Positions 33,670-42,589 of a stretch of DNA of 64,000 nucleotides are shown here, in pieces. The stretch lies in NCBI RefSeq assembly GCF_026626745.1, contig NZ_JAPNJW010000001.1:3518001-3582000 (forward strand), given 5' to 3'. The first letter of the stretch is position 1. Each line of letters opens with the position of its first letter. The position numbers and the translations under genes were made by a program. The notes under the pieces were generated by a model, which saw nothing but the letters and a program-made list of their open reading frames with translations, did not search any database and was not told where the DNA came from. The stretch is from Nannocystis sp. RBIL2. GTDB taxonomy: Bacteria; Myxococcota_A; Polyangia; Nannocystales; Nannocystaceae.

Positions 33670-35160
33670 CTACTCGATCGCCGGCTCCGGGTCACGCGGC
33701 GGCGGCTTCAGGGCCGCCGACACTGACGCCGGCGTGATCCCCTCGGCCACCACCAGCGCCGCCAGGAACGTCCCCATCGAAGTCGCCGCGGTCACCAGCG
33801 CGCGCACCAGCGGCAGCGCGACCGCGTCGGTCATCAGCGCCCGCACCCCTGCCCCCGCGGCGATCGCCAGACCTGTCCACAAGAACAGGCGGAGCAGCGC
33901 CCCGACGTAGCGGCCGGCGCCGAGCTGCAGGTGGCGCAGGGCGAAGCGGAGCAGCACCGCGAACGCGATCGGGTAGCCGATCACCCACGCCCACGCCACC
34001 GACGCGTAGCCGAGCCAGCCGCCGAGCACGATCGCCGCGATCGCGAACCACAGCGGCATCGTCACCGCCGCCACCGCCATGTAGCTCAGAGTCAGGCTCG
34101 GGCGCCCGACCCCGTCGAGCAGCGGCGGCACCACTGCGCTGACCGCCCGCAGCAGCGCCGCGATCGCCAGCACGCGCACCGCCGCCGCCGCGCCGACCCA
34201 TTGCTCGTCGAGCAGCAGCAGCAGGTCGGGCGCCGCCGGCACCACGATCACCAGGAACCCGGCGACGACGATGAAGCTGAGCCGCGACAACTTCAGAAAT
34301 TGCTCCGCCAGCACCGCCGGCCGGTCGCGCGCGCGGGAGAACGCCGGGAACGCCACCGACACCACCACAGTGCTGATGATGCGGGCCGGGTCGAGCGCCA
34401 GGTCGGCGGCGGCCTTGTAGAGGCCGAGCGCGGCGCGGCCGAAGAAATGACCGACGATGTAGAAGTCGAGGCCGGTGTAGACGAAGAACAGGATCCGGCT
34501 GAGCGAGGTCTTTAAGCCGAACAGCACCGCCTCGCGGGTGGCCGCCCAGTCGAACAACAGCCGCGGCAGCCACGGCTGGAAGTACTGCACCCCCGCGGTC
34601 GTCACCAGAGTGCGGCCGATCGCCCCGGCGATGAAGCACCAGATCCCCACCAGCGGCGCCGCGACCAGCAAGGCCACGTTCTCGGCCACGCTGGCGAGGA
34701 AGCGGATCAGCGAGAACTCGCGGAAGCGCATCTCGCGGATCATCAGCGCCCCCGGCACCATGTACAGGTTCTGCAGCAGCAGCTTGACGCAGTGCGCCTG
34801 CAGCATCCAGCCGACGATCGGCGCCTTGTAGTGGCTGGCCAGCAGCGGCGCCACCGCGAAGAAGATCGCCGCGACGATCGTGAGCGACAGCAGCAGGTTG
34901 AGCCAGAACACCGTCGACAGGCGCGCCGGCGTGTGGTCGCCCTGCTGCACCAGCGCCCCCGGCAGCCCGAGCTCGGTCGCCAGGTCGAGGATCGGGATCG
35001 CCGCCAGGGCCAGCGTCGCCACCCCGTACTCCTCGGGGCTGATCCAGATCGCCAGCAGCACCGCCTTGGTAGCGACGTCGAGCACGCCCATCAGCGCGGT
35101 CGCCGTGCCGACCCACGCCAGGCTCTGGTTGACGCGGACCTGCTCCTCGCGCTCCGACAT
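33670..35160 (-). CDS. Polysaccharide flippase (Wzx / MATE-like, MurJ-TEKT superfamily)
   Basis: 496 residues with about 12-14 hydrophobic helices and the Polysacc_synt N-terminal pattern (TKAVLLAIWISPEEYG, LGLPGALVQQGDHTPAR). It moves undecaprenyl-linked sugar units across the inner membrane. It is the last gene of the polysaccharide run and starts 3 bp after the natural stop of the methyltransferase reading frame. A one-mismatch dispersed palindrome lies inside (33873-33888). Confidence 0.88.
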   Translation of the reverse strand: MSEREEQVRVNQSLAWVGTATALMGVLDVATKAVLLAIWISPEEYGVATLALAAIPILDLATELGLPGALVQQGDHTPARLSTVFWLNLLLSLTIVAAIFFAVAPLLASHYKAPIVGWMLQAHCVKLLLQNLYMVPGALMIREMRFREFSLIRFLASVAENVALLVAAPLVGIWCFIAGAIGRTLVTTAGVQYFQPWLPRLLFDWAATREAVLFGLKTSLSRILFFVYTGLDFYIVGHFFGRAALGLYKAAADLALDPARIISTVVVSVAFPAFSRARDRPAVLAEQFLKLSRLSFIVVAGFLVIVVPAAPDLLLLLDEQWVGAAAAVRVLAIAALLRAVSAVVPPLLDGVGRPSLTLSYMAVAAVTMPLWFAIAAIVLGGWLGYASVAWAWVIGYPIAFAVLLRFALRHLQLGAGRYVGALLRLFLWTGLAIAAGAGVRALMTDAVALPLVRALVTAATSMGTFLAALVVAEGITPASVSAALKPPPRDPEPAIE

Positions 35161-35816
35161 CCTCTACTCCCGCCGCAGCACCGCGCAGCTGACCCGATAG
35201 GGGCGACGCAGCCAGGCAGGCGCGAGCCCGCGGTCCCGCTCGGGCTGTCCCGAAGGCCAGCCAGCTTGCGGAGGTCGCGGACCAGCAGCCACGGCCGGCG
35301 CAACAGCTCGGGCGCGTAGGTCGGCCCGTCGACGATCTCGGCGCGGACCAGGCGCAGCCCCGGGAACAGCTCGCGGGACATGTCCTCCGGGTCAGGTCGA
35401 TAATACGTGTCGATCGGGTCGGGGTGGTACGGGTAGCTGAACGGCACCGTGACGACGAGCAGCCCCCCGGCGGGCACCAGCGCCGCCAGGCGCTCGGCCA
35501 GCGCCGCCCGGTCGGTCACGTGCTCGAGCATGTTGCAGCACAGGATCGCCCGCGCCCCGACCGCGCGCAGCCGCGAGAGCCCCGCCTCGCTCAGCGCGTC
35601 CGCGGCGATGTCGACGCCCGGCAGCGTCTTCAGGTCGCTGTGGACGATCTCCGCCCCGCGGGCCCGCAGCGGCGCGAACACCTCGCGGTCGATCCACGGC
35701 TGCGCCTCTGTCCGAAAGTGCAGGTCGCTGCTGCCGAGATTCAATAAAGGGGACAGCTCCCCGTCGGGGAGCTCCTGCAGCCGCGCCCGCAACCACCGCG
35801 CCTCGACCTCAAGCAC
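35091..35816 (-). CDS. SAM methyltransferase, apparently frameshifted near the 3' end
   Basis: The open frame encodes 241 residues. Its first about 185 are a class I methyltransferase: NLGSSDLHFR, CCNMLEHVTDRA, GGLLVVTVPFSYPYHPDPID, typical of glycan-cluster enzymes. After RDLRKLAGL the frame turns Ser/Arg-rich and overlaps the flippase by 70 bp. The adjacent frame reads GWPSGQPERDRGLAPAWLRR then PYRVSCAVLRRE and stops at 35164, 3 bp before the flippase ATG, so this is the expected C-terminus. The shift point is around 35245-35265, at a dispersed palindrome copy. The GTG start (35816) lies in a duplicated 45-bp segment. Confidence 0.75.
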   Translation of the reverse strand: MLEVEARWLRARLQELPDGELSPLLNLGSSDLHFRTEAQPWIDREVFAPLRARGAEIVHSDLKTLPGVDIAADALSEAGLSRLRAVGARAILCCNMLEHVTDRAALAERLAALVPAGGLLVVTVPFSYPYHPDPIDTYYRPDPEDMSRELFPGLRLVRAEIVDGPTYAPELLRRPWLLVRDLRKLAGLRDSPSGTAGSRLPGCVAPIGSAARCCGGSRGCRSARSRSASTRAWRGSARRPR

Positions 35817-35924
35817 CGACCTGCTCCTCGGGACAGCTCGCCACCATCATCCACTCCGCGATCGCGCGCCGCAACGTCGCCTCGGCCTCAAGCACCGACA
35901 TGCTCCTCGGGACAGCTCACCACC
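35801..35924. repeat. 45-bp direct repeat: duplicated 3' end of the epimerase gene
   Basis: 35801-35845 and 35880-35924 match at 42 of 45 bases, 79 bp apart. The right copy holds the last 37 bp of the epimerase gene plus its TGA; the left copy lies downstream and supplies the GTG start of the methyltransferase. Confidence 0.8.
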
Positions 35925-36718
35925 GACTCGAGCCCCTCGGCCAGCGCCACCTTGGCGACGAAGCCGAGCCGCTCCTTCGCGCGGGTCGCGTCGAGCACGT
36001 AGCGCATCACCTCGCTGCCGCGGTACGGCAGCGCGCCGAGGTCGATCAGGTCCGTGCGGCCGAGCCGCCACGCCAGCGCGCGCACCACCATCGCCACCGC
36101 CGACTCGATCCCCGTGCCGGCGTTGTAGGTCCCCGCCGGCGCCCCGTCCTCGGCGCAGCGGGCCAGCAGGCGAGCCACGTCGCGCACGTGCACGAAGTCG
36201 CGGGTCTGCTCGCCGGGCGTGCAGGCGAACCGCTGGCCGGCGCGCAGGGCCGCCAGCAGCGACGGGATCAGCATGCCCGGGCGCTGACCTGGCCCGTAGA
36301 CCACCCCCGGGCGCACGATCACCGCCTCGAGCTTCAGCCTGGCCGCCGCCGCGCGGACCTCGTCCTCGCCGCGGATCTTCGCCCGCGCGTACGGCGTGTC
36401 GCCGAGCCGCTGCGCGTCCTCGGCGAACGGCACCGGCTGCAGCCCGTACACCTCGCCGCTGCTGACGTAGACCACCCGCCGGGCCCCGCGCGCCGCCGCC
36501 ACCGCCAGCGCCCGCAGCGGCGCCGCCACGTGCATCTCGGCCAGCCCCGCCTCGCCGCCCTCGCGGCCGCCGGCGGCCCAGATCAGCGCGTGTACTTCCG
36601 GACATGTCCGTTCCGACAGCCCCTCGCGACCGAACGCGATCGCCGACCCACCGGCGAGCGCGCGTGCGGCGGCGCGGCCGATGAAGCCGCCGCCGCCGCC
36701 GATCGCGACCGCGGTCAC
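35888..36718 (-). CDS. NAD-dependent epimerase/dehydratase (extended SDR)
   Basis: 276 residues. NAD(P) motif GGGGFIG at the N-terminus, catalytic Ser region [10 protein letters not shown] and YARAK (YxxxK). This is a nucleotide-sugar epimerase or reductase that probably finishes the CDP-linked sugar made by rfbF/rfbG. It begins with GTG, overlapping the rfbG stop by 4 bp (GTGA). The segment [13 protein letters not shown] contains a dispersed palindrome copy (36604-36619), and its last residues SCPEEHVGA come from the duplicated repeat. Confidence 0.85.
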   Translation of the reverse strand: MTAVAIGGGGGFIGRAAARALAGGSAIAFGREGLSERTCPEVHALIWAAGGREGGEAGLAEMHVAAPLRALAVAAARGARRVVYVSSGEVYGLQPVPFAEDAQRLGDTPYARAKIRGEDEVRAAAARLKLEAVIVRPGVVYGPGQRPGMLIPSLLAALRAGQRFACTPGEQTRDFVHVRDVARLLARCAEDGAPAGTYNAGTGIESAVAMVVRALAWRLGRTDLIDLGALPYRGSEVMRYVLDATRAKERLGFVAKVALAEGLESVVSCPEEHVGA

Positions 36719-37692
36719 GTCGCCCCCAGCAGCTCGCGGTACCAGGCGATGGTGCGCTGCAGCCCCTCGTCGAGCCCGTGGCGCGGGCGCCAGCCGAGCA
36801 CCCGGCGCGCCTTCTCGGACGACAGGAATTGCTCGCGGATCTCCCGCGACGCCTCGCCGAGGATCACCGGCGGCAGGTGGCGCGCGTCCATGTGGCCGAG
36901 CACCCGGTCGACGATGTCGAGCACGCTCTGCGGCCGCTCGTCGGAGAAGTTGAACGCCTCGCCGGCCACCTCGGGGCGGTCCATCTGCTCGGCCAGCTCG
37001 AGGTACGCCGCCACCGCGTCGCCGACGTACACGTAGTCGCGCACGAACGTCCCGTCGCTGCGCACCAGCGGCCGCTCGCCGCGGACCACCGAGCGCACCG
37101 TCCCCGGGATGATGCGGTTCCAGTTGAGGTCACCGGGCCCGAACAGGTTGCCGCAGCGGGTCACGCACACCGGCAGCTGGTAGCTGTCGAAGTAGCAGCG
37201 GGCGATCAGGTCGGTGCAGCTCTTCGAGCAATCGTAAGGGAAGCGGCCCTCGAGCCGCGACTCCTCGGTGTACGGCAGCACCGGCTGGTCGCCATAGGCC
37301 TTGTCGGAGCTGGCGACGACGATCCGCCGGACCTTGCGCTCGTTGCGGCGGCACGCCTCGAGCAGGTTGTACGAGCCGCGGACGTTGGCCTCCCACGTCG
37401 ACAGCGGGTTGCGCCCGGCCGTGCCGACGATCGTCTGCGCCCCGAGGTGGAACACCGCCTCGATCTCGTGCTCGTTGATCACCCGCTCGAGCAGCGCGTA
37501 GTCCTCGAGCTGGCCCTGTACGCTGACGCAGCGGCGGTCGAGCCCGCGGCCGTGGAACAGGCTGCGCGGCACCCCGTCGCGGACCAGGCACACCGGCGCC
37601 GCCCCGCGGGCCAGCAGCTCCTCGACCATGTGGCTGCCGAGCAGCCCGGTCGCCCCGGTGACGAGCACGTTCTTGTCTGTCCAAAAGGACAT
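36715..37692 (-). CDS. rfbG: CDP-glucose 4,6-dehydratase
   Basis: 325 residues. Converts CDP-glucose to CDP-4-keto-6-deoxyglucose. Visible: [11 protein letters not shown] for [23 protein letters not shown] and the [10 protein letters not shown] active-site motif (YxxxK) characteristic of RfbG. It sits directly after rfbF (glucose-1-phosphate cytidylyltransferase), its usual partner. The ATG at 37692 follows the rfbF TAA by 1 base, and its first codons (MSFWTDK) form a perfect dispersed palindrome. Confidence 0.9.
   Translation of the reverse strand: MSFWTDKNVLVTGATGLLGSHMVEELLARGAAPVCLVRDGVPRSLFHGRGLDRRCVSVQGQLEDYALLERVINEHEIEAVFHLGAQTIVGTAGRNPLSTWEANVRGSYNLLEACRRNERKVRRIVVASSDKAYGDQPVLPYTEESRLEGRFPYDCSKSCTDLIARCYFDSYQLPVCVTRCGNLFGPGDLNWNRIIPGTVRSVVRGERPLVRSDGTFVRDYVYVGDAVAAYLELAEQMDRPEVAGEAFNFSDERPQSVLDIVDRVLGHMDARHLPPVILGEASREIREQFLSSEKARRVLGWRPRHGLDEGLQRTIAWYRELLGAT
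37677..37692. repeat. Dispersed 16-bp palindrome, perfect copy at the rfbG start codon
   Basis: CTGTCC-aaaa-GGACAT; the ATG of rfbG is part of the right arm. This could affect translation of rfbG by folding in the mRNA. Confidence 0.6.
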
Positions 37693-37693
37693 G

Positions 37694-38467
37694 TTACCAC
37701 TTCCTCCACGGCGCCGCGCCGCCGGTCCACGCGCGCTCGAGCAGCTGCAGATCGCGGTAGGTGTCCATGCACTGCCAGAAGCCCTCGTGGCGGTGGACCC
37801 GGAGCTGGTCGTCGGCCGCCAGCTGCTCGAGCGGCTCGCGCTCGAGCGTGCAGACATCGTCGTCGCGCACGTACTCGAGCATCGCCTTGCGGAACACGAA
37901 GAAGCCGCCGTTGATCCACCCCTCGGTGACCGCCGGCTTCTCGCTGAAGCGGTCGACACGCTCGCCGTCGGTCAGCAGCTCGCCGAAGCGGCTCTGCGGC
38001 CGCACCCCGGTGACCGTCCCGATCTTGCCGTGGCTGCGGTGGAACGCCAGCAGCGCCTTCAGGTCGACGTCGCACAGGCCGTCGCCGTACGTCAGCATGA
38101 AGTCGTCCTCGTCGAGGTGGCGACCGACCCGGCGCAGCCGCGCCCCGGTCATCGCCTCCTCGCCGGTGTCGACGCAGGTCACGCGCCAGCGCGCCTCGGG
38201 CGGGTTGTGCAGCGTCAGCTTGCCGCCCTGCCCGAGGTCGACGGTGAAGTCGCCCGACAGCGCCGCGAAGTCGAGGAAGTAGCGCTTGATCACCTCGGCG
38301 CGGTAGCCGAGGCACAGCACAAAGTCGTCGAACCCGAACGACGCGTAGTAGCTCATGATGTGCCAGAGGATCGGCCGCCCCGCGACCTCGATCATCGGCT
38401 TGGGACGCAGCTCCGTCTGCTCTTTGAAGCGGGTCCCCTTGCCCCCGCACAGGATGACGACCTTCAT
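37694..38467 (-). CDS. rfbF: Glucose-1-phosphate cytidylyltransferase
   Basis: 257 residues. Makes CDP-glucose from CTP and glucose-1-phosphate, the entry step to CDP-deoxy sugars. Signature [20 protein letters not shown] at the N-terminus (nucleotide binding), then [14 protein letters not shown] [29 protein letters not shown] and NGGFFVF. Its ATG overlaps the stop of the preceding glycosyltransferase by 4 bp, and rfbG follows immediately; one operon. Confidence 0.94.
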   Translation of the reverse strand: MKVVILCGGKGTRFKEQTELRPKPMIEVAGRPILWHIMSYYASFGFDDFVLCLGYRAEVIKRYFLDFAALSGDFTVDLGQGGKLTLHNPPEARWRVTCVDTGEEAMTGARLRRVGRHLDEDDFMLTYGDGLCDVDLKALLAFHRSHGKIGTVTGVRPQSRFGELLTDGERVDRFSEKPAVTEGWINGGFFVFRKAMLEYVRDDDVCTLEREPLEQLAADDQLRVHRHEGFWQCMDTYRDLQLLERAWTGGAAPWRKW

Positions 38468-39594
38468 CGCGACCTCCCCAGGACCTCGTCGTAGACCGCC
38501 TGGAGGCGCTCGCGGTGGGCCTCCACGCTGTACTCCGCCTGCATCTTGCGCCGCCCGGCCTCGCCGAGGGCGACCCGCTCGTCTGCACTTCGGGACAGGC
38601 GCACCAGGTGCCCCGCCAGCCCCGCGACGTCGCGCTCTTCCGCCAAGAGCCCCGTCCGCTCGTGCTCGACCTGCTCCGGGATCCCCGCGTGCCGCGTCGC
38701 CACGATCGGCAGCCCTGCCGCCGAGCCCTCGCAGATCACCGTCGGCGTGCCCTCCTGGTCGCCGTCGCTCGCCGTCCGGCTCGGCACCAGCAGCACGTCC
38801 GCCTCCTGCATGGCCGAAGGGACAGCCGTCGTCGGCGCCGCCCACGTCACGTCGAGGCGCAGCGACTCGGCCAGCGCGCGCAGCGGCCCGGCCCCCGCCG
38901 AACCTGTCCCAAGGAACATGACCTCGAGGTCAGCCCCTTCGTCGCGCGCCCGGGCGCACGCCCGCAGCCCGTCATCAAAACCCTTCTTCTCGACCTCGCG
39001 GCCGACCATCAGCACCCGCGTGCGCGCCCGCGTCGTCCGCGGCGCCGGCTGGAAGCGCGACAGGTCGACGCCGAGCGGGACCACGCGGATCTTGCTCTCG
39101 GGACAGCCCTGCGCGACCAGCTGGCCGCGCATGTGCTGCGACAGCGCGAGGAAGCGGTCGCCGCGGCGGAACAGCGCCGGCGCCAGCGCGGCGAAGTGCC
39201 AGTAGGCCGGCAGCAGCCGCAGCCGCGAGCCGCGGACCGTCACGTCCTTGCCGTAGAAGCTCGTCACCAGCGGCAGGCCGTGGCGGGCCGCGGTCAGCAG
39301 CGCGTGGGCCCCCGTCTGTCCGAGGTGCGCGTGGATCAGCGACACCCCGCGGGCCCACCGCGACAGCCGCGGCGACAGCGTGGTCGCGCGGTACAGCAGC
39401 GCCTCGAGCGCCCCGAGCGGCTGGTCGCGCAGCGCAGTCACCTCGCCGTCCGGGAACTTCTCCCGCGACAGCCGCTCGACCGCGAACACGCGCACCGCGT
39501 AGCGCTCCAGCGACCGCATCGACGTGTAGATGAACGTCTCCGACGGCGGCAGGAATTCGTGGCGTACAAAGCCGACGGTCGGCGAGGTCGACAT
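38464..39594 (-). CDS. GT4-family glycosyltransferase
   Basis: 376 residues, the first gene of the polysaccharide operon. GT-B retaining transferase: N-terminal domain with HLGQTGAHAL and FYGKDVT, C-terminal domain with VLMVGREVEKKGFDDGLRAC, the donor-binding VICEGSAAGLPIVATRHAGI and PEQVEHERTGLL. It most resembles colanic-acid/amylovoran-type transferases. Substrates unknown. Two one-mismatch dispersed palindromes are in the gene (38810, 38904). Transcription starts from the 260-bp region shared with the divergent PP-loop gene. Confidence 0.9.
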   Translation of the reverse strand: MSTSPTVGFVRHEFLPPSETFIYTSMRSLERYAVRVFAVERLSREKFPDGEVTALRDQPLGALEALLYRATTLSPRLSRWARGVSLIHAHLGQTGAHALLTAARHGLPLVTSFYGKDVTVRGSRLRLLPAYWHFAALAPALFRRGDRFLALSQHMRGQLVAQGCPESKIRVVPLGVDLSRFQPAPRTTRARTRVLMVGREVEKKGFDDGLRACARARDEGADLEVMFLGTGSAGAGPLRALAESLRLDVTWAAPTTAVPSAMQEADVLLVPSRTASDGDQEGTPTVICEGSAAGLPIVATRHAGIPEQVEHERTGLLAEERDVAGLAGHLVRLSRSADERVALGEAGRRKMQAEYSVEAHRERLQAVYDEVLGRSR

Positions 39595-39854
39595 GCCGAG
39601 CGAAACGGCCGCGAACGTACGCTCCGGCGCGCGAGGGTGTCAACCGGCCTCGCCCAGCCATGACTTGCCGCACGCCCTCCGCAACCCCCGCGGCACGCCG
39701 TCCTCGCCGGGCTCTGGTATCGCGCGGAGCACCACACGATGCTCCTCCGCCTGGACACGCCGACGAAGCACGCCTGCGCCCTGCAGGAGCCGCTGCAGTC
39801 GCGTCGAGGGCCCGCGCCGCCGCGCCGCGAGCTCGACGACGACGAGGACCTGCG

Positions 39855-40994
39855 ATGATCCTGCCCGATCTCACCTCCAAGGACGGCTGGGAGCTGCGTC
39901 GGCAGCCCGAGATCGACGAGGACGACCTGTGGCTCACGCCGGGTCCCGTCGTCTGGCAGGCCGAGCGCTTCCGCCGGCCGCCGCCGATGTTCTATCCGGT
40001 CTACCGCAGCGGCGACCTCTACGCGACCTCGCCGCTGCCGCTGATCGTCCACAAGGGCGCGCTCGAGCTCGACGCCGACGTCGCCCGCCAGGTCGGCGGC
40101 GCCGTCCGCTACCTCGCCACCAACGCGACCATCGACCGCCGCGTGCGTCGCGTCGGCTGCCCCGAGCTGTCCACCCTCGAGCTCTCCGATCCGCAGGAGT
40201 ACGTCGCCCAGTTCGCCGCGGCCATGCGCGCCGACATCGCCCGCGTCGAGGCGCGGCGGCCCGGCTTCACCAACCTCGTCCTGTGCGGCGGCAAGGACAG
40301 CCTCAACCTGCTGCTACTGCCGTGGAAGAACCCGGTGATCGCCGTCAGCGCGCGGCCCAACTTCCCGCTCGTGCAGCAGTTCGTGAAGGACAACCGGCTC
40401 GGCATGGACGTCGTCGAGCTCGTCGACCGCGACGCCTCCTTGCTCGACAGCGAGATCGCGGTCAACGCCTGCCGGATCGGCCTCGACCACGTGCGATGGG
40501 TCGCCGAGCTGCGCGAGCTCGCCGGTCGCTTCGAGCGGCGCGCCATCTTCTGGGTCGGCGCCCTGGCCGACGTCTTCACCACCCCGAAGTGGCGCGCCTA
40601 CAACCATTCGCTGGCCCTCGCGCGCCTGCGGGCGCTCCCCGGCCTGCGCGGCCTGGCCGACACCGACGCCGGCCAGAGCCTGTTCTCGTGGACCTGCTAC
40701 TACCGCGGCGGCATGTGGCAGGGCGGCAACATGTCGCTGCTCAAGGAGATCACCGACGCGCTGGTGCTGTCGGCTTACCACGGCCCTGCCGTGCGGGCCC
40801 TGCTCGCGCGCGTCGACCTGCGCGGCGCCGTGACCGCCGACATCCGCTCCGCGATCGGCGAGGCGCTCGCCGGCGGCCCCGTCGTCTATCCGACCACCAA
40901 CCCCTCGCCGCCGCCCTCGCCCTTCCGCAAGCGCCGCTCGCACGTGGCCGCGTTCGTCGAGGTGTTGGCGCGCCACGGGATCCGCAGCGCCTGA
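39855..40994 (+). CDS. PP-loop ATPase-like protein, asparagine-synthase/amidotransferase-like
   Basis: 379 residues. LVLCGGKDSLNL at residues about 142-151 is a PP-loop (SGGxDS) motif that binds ATP and adenylates a substrate. The rest does not match a family I can name; the C-terminal part (WTCYYRGGMWQGGNMSLLKE) is unusual. Position next to the polysaccharide operon suggests amidation or sulfur transfer on a sugar, which is inference. The ATG at 39855 has GAGGA 7 bases upstream; an upstream ATG at 39660 would add low-complexity Arg/Ala sequence. Confidence 0.6.
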   Translation: MILPDLTSKDGWELRRQPEIDEDDLWLTPGPVVWQAERFRRPPPMFYPVYRSGDLYATSPLPLIVHKGALELDADVARQVGGAVRYLATNATIDRRVRRVGCPELSTLELSDPQEYVAQFAAAMRADIARVEARRPGFTNLVLCGGKDSLNLLLLPWKNPVIAVSARPNFPLVQQFVKDNRLGMDVVELVDRDASLLDSEIAVNACRIGLDHVRWVAELRELAGRFERRAIFWVGALADVFTTPKWRAYNHSLALARLRALPGLRGLADTDAGQSLFSWTCYYRGGMWQGGNMSLLKEITDALVLSAYHGPAVRALLARVDLRGAVTADIRSAIGEALAGGPVVYPTTNPSPPPSPFRKRRSHVAAFVEVLARHGIRSA

Positions 40995-41230
40995 GGTTGC
41001 ACGATGGGACATGTTCTCAAGAACATGTCCCCTCGACCATATCGCCCCGATCTACCTTCTCGAGCAGGCCCCGCTCGATCCTTCGAGCCTGCCCTTTCGA
41101 GCAGGCTCCCCCTCACCCCGCCTGCACCTCCGAGCGGTTGTCCCTTCGAGCCTGCCCTTGCGCGCAGGCTCTCTCGCGGCGCCTGACCTGCCCTTACGGA
41201 CAGCTCTCCGACCTACCCCGATCGAGCAGC
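40995..41230. other. Intergenic hairpin cluster between convergent genes
   Basis: Holds a perfect dyad GGGACATGTTCT-ca-AGAACATGTCCC (41006-41031), two near-identical hairpins GAGCCTGC/GCAGGCTC (41085-41108 and 41148-41171, loops of 8), and a one-mismatch dispersed palindrome (41188-41203). It probably serves as a two-way transcription stop. Confidence 0.6.
41006..41031. repeat. Perfect 12-bp inverted repeat downstream of the PP-loop gene
   Basis: GGGACATGTTCT (41006-41017), spacer ca, AGAACATGTCCC (41020-41031). Located 12 bp after the stop codon. There is no T tract, so it is either an operator-like dyad or a mRNA 3' hairpin. Confidence 0.7.
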
Positions 41231-42559
41231 TCAGGTGAGCGCCTGCATCGCGCGGGCGAGGCGGGGCAGGGCTGCCTTGATCTCGTCTTCGGAGACCGCG
41301 CCGACGCTGAGGCGGAACCAGCCCTCGTCGCCGGGCACGCCGAACGCCTGGAACGGGACGATGCCGATGCCGGCGTCGGTGAGCATGTACTTGCGGACAT
41401 CCTCGTTCGTCTGCAGCACCTGGCCTGCGGGCGTGCGGCGGCCGAACGGATTGATGCGCACGGTCAGGTAGATCGCGCCCATCGGCGGGATGCTGTCGAC
41501 CTGCAGGCCGTCTTTCTTGAGCCCCTGGAAGCCGGTGTGCAGCAGCTCGAGCCGGCGGTCGAGGCCTTGCAGGAAGTTGTTGCCGTAGGCGTGGATGGCC
41601 TTGGCGTCGCTGAGCAGGTCGACCGTGGCCATCTGCTCCGGGCGCGGGGCCCAGGCGCCGACGTGGCCGAGCACCGCCGACATCTGCTTGATGATGTCGA
41701 CCGGGCCGACGGCCCAGCCGACGCGCAGACCGGTGGCCGCGAACGCCTTGCTGATGCCGTCGACGAACACGGTGTAGCGGGCCATCTCCGGGCGCAGCCC
41801 GGGCGGCGTCACGTGCTTCGTGTCGCCGAAGCGCAGCATCCAGTAGATGTGGTCGTACATCAGGTAGACCGGGCGCTCGCCGCGTTGCTCGCGCTTGCGG
41901 TTCTCGGCCAGGATCGCGTCGCAGATGCCGCGAAGCGCGTCGGGGCTGATGGCAGTGCCGGTCGGGTTGAGCGGCGAGTTCAGGCACACCAGGCGCGCCG
42001 ACGGCAGCTCTGACAGCAGCGCCTCGCCGGTGGGCAGGAACCTGGTCTCGGGGCCACATACGACCGGCACGCCGCGCGCGCCGCACATGTGGACGTAGTG
42101 GTTGTTGTTCCAGCTCGGCACCGGATAGATGACCGTGTCACCGGCGTCGACCACGGTGCGGTAGAGGCCGTAGATCACCGGGCGCGCGCCGCCGGCGACG
42201 AGGAAGCTGTCGAGCGGATAGCGCAGCCCCAGCTCGCGCTCGTAGAAGCGCTGGATCGCCTGACGCAGCTCGACCTGGCCGTTGGCCGCCGGGTAGTTGG
42301 TCTCGCTGCGCTCGAGGGCCCGCAAGATCGCCTGCTGGAGCACTTCGGGGATCGGGAACTGCTTGGGGCTGAAGTCGCCGACCGTGAGGTTGCAGACCGG
42401 GACGCCCTGGCCCATCAGCGCGCGGATCTCGGCCGCGATCTTGAGGATCTCCGATCCCACCAGCGCCCCGGCCATCTGCGACAGGCGGGCGGCCGGGTCG
42501 GGACCCGCGTCGTTGGCGTGGGCGGTGAGGTCGGCGTGCGCGCTCTGGACGTCCTGCAT
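41231..42559 (-). CDS. PLP-dependent class I/II aminotransferase
   Basis: 442 residues from the ATG at 42559. Fold-type I: NYPAANGQVELRQAIQRFYE, NSPLNPTGTAISPDAL, YDHIYW and the PLP-lysine segment VDGISKAFAATGLRVGW. Closest in style to aspartate/aromatic aminotransferases of the Ib type, but the substrate is unclear. It is divergent from a second aminotransferase with only 30 bp between the start codons. It also converges with the PP-loop gene. Confidence 0.85.
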   Translation of the reverse strand: MQDVQSAHADLTAHANDAGPDPAARLSQMAGALVGSEILKIAAEIRALMGQGVPVCNLTVGDFSPKQFPIPEVLQQAILRALERSETNYPAANGQVELRQAIQRFYERELGLRYPLDSFLVAGGARPVIYGLYRTVVDAGDTVIYPVPSWNNNHYVHMCGARGVPVVCGPETRFLPTGEALLSELPSARLVCLNSPLNPTGTAISPDALRGICDAILAENRKREQRGERPVYLMYDHIYWMLRFGDTKHVTPPGLRPEMARYTVFVDGISKAFAATGLRVGWAVGPVDIIKQMSAVLGHVGAWAPRPEQMATVDLLSDAKAIHAYGNNFLQGLDRRLELLHTGFQGLKKDGLQVDSIPPMGAIYLTVRINPFGRRTPAGQVLQTNEDVRKYMLTDAGIGIVPFQAFGVPGDEGWFRLSVGAVSEDEIKAALPRLARAMQALT

Positions 42560-42589
42560 CGCTACAACTATGCCACACTCCAGCGGCCC

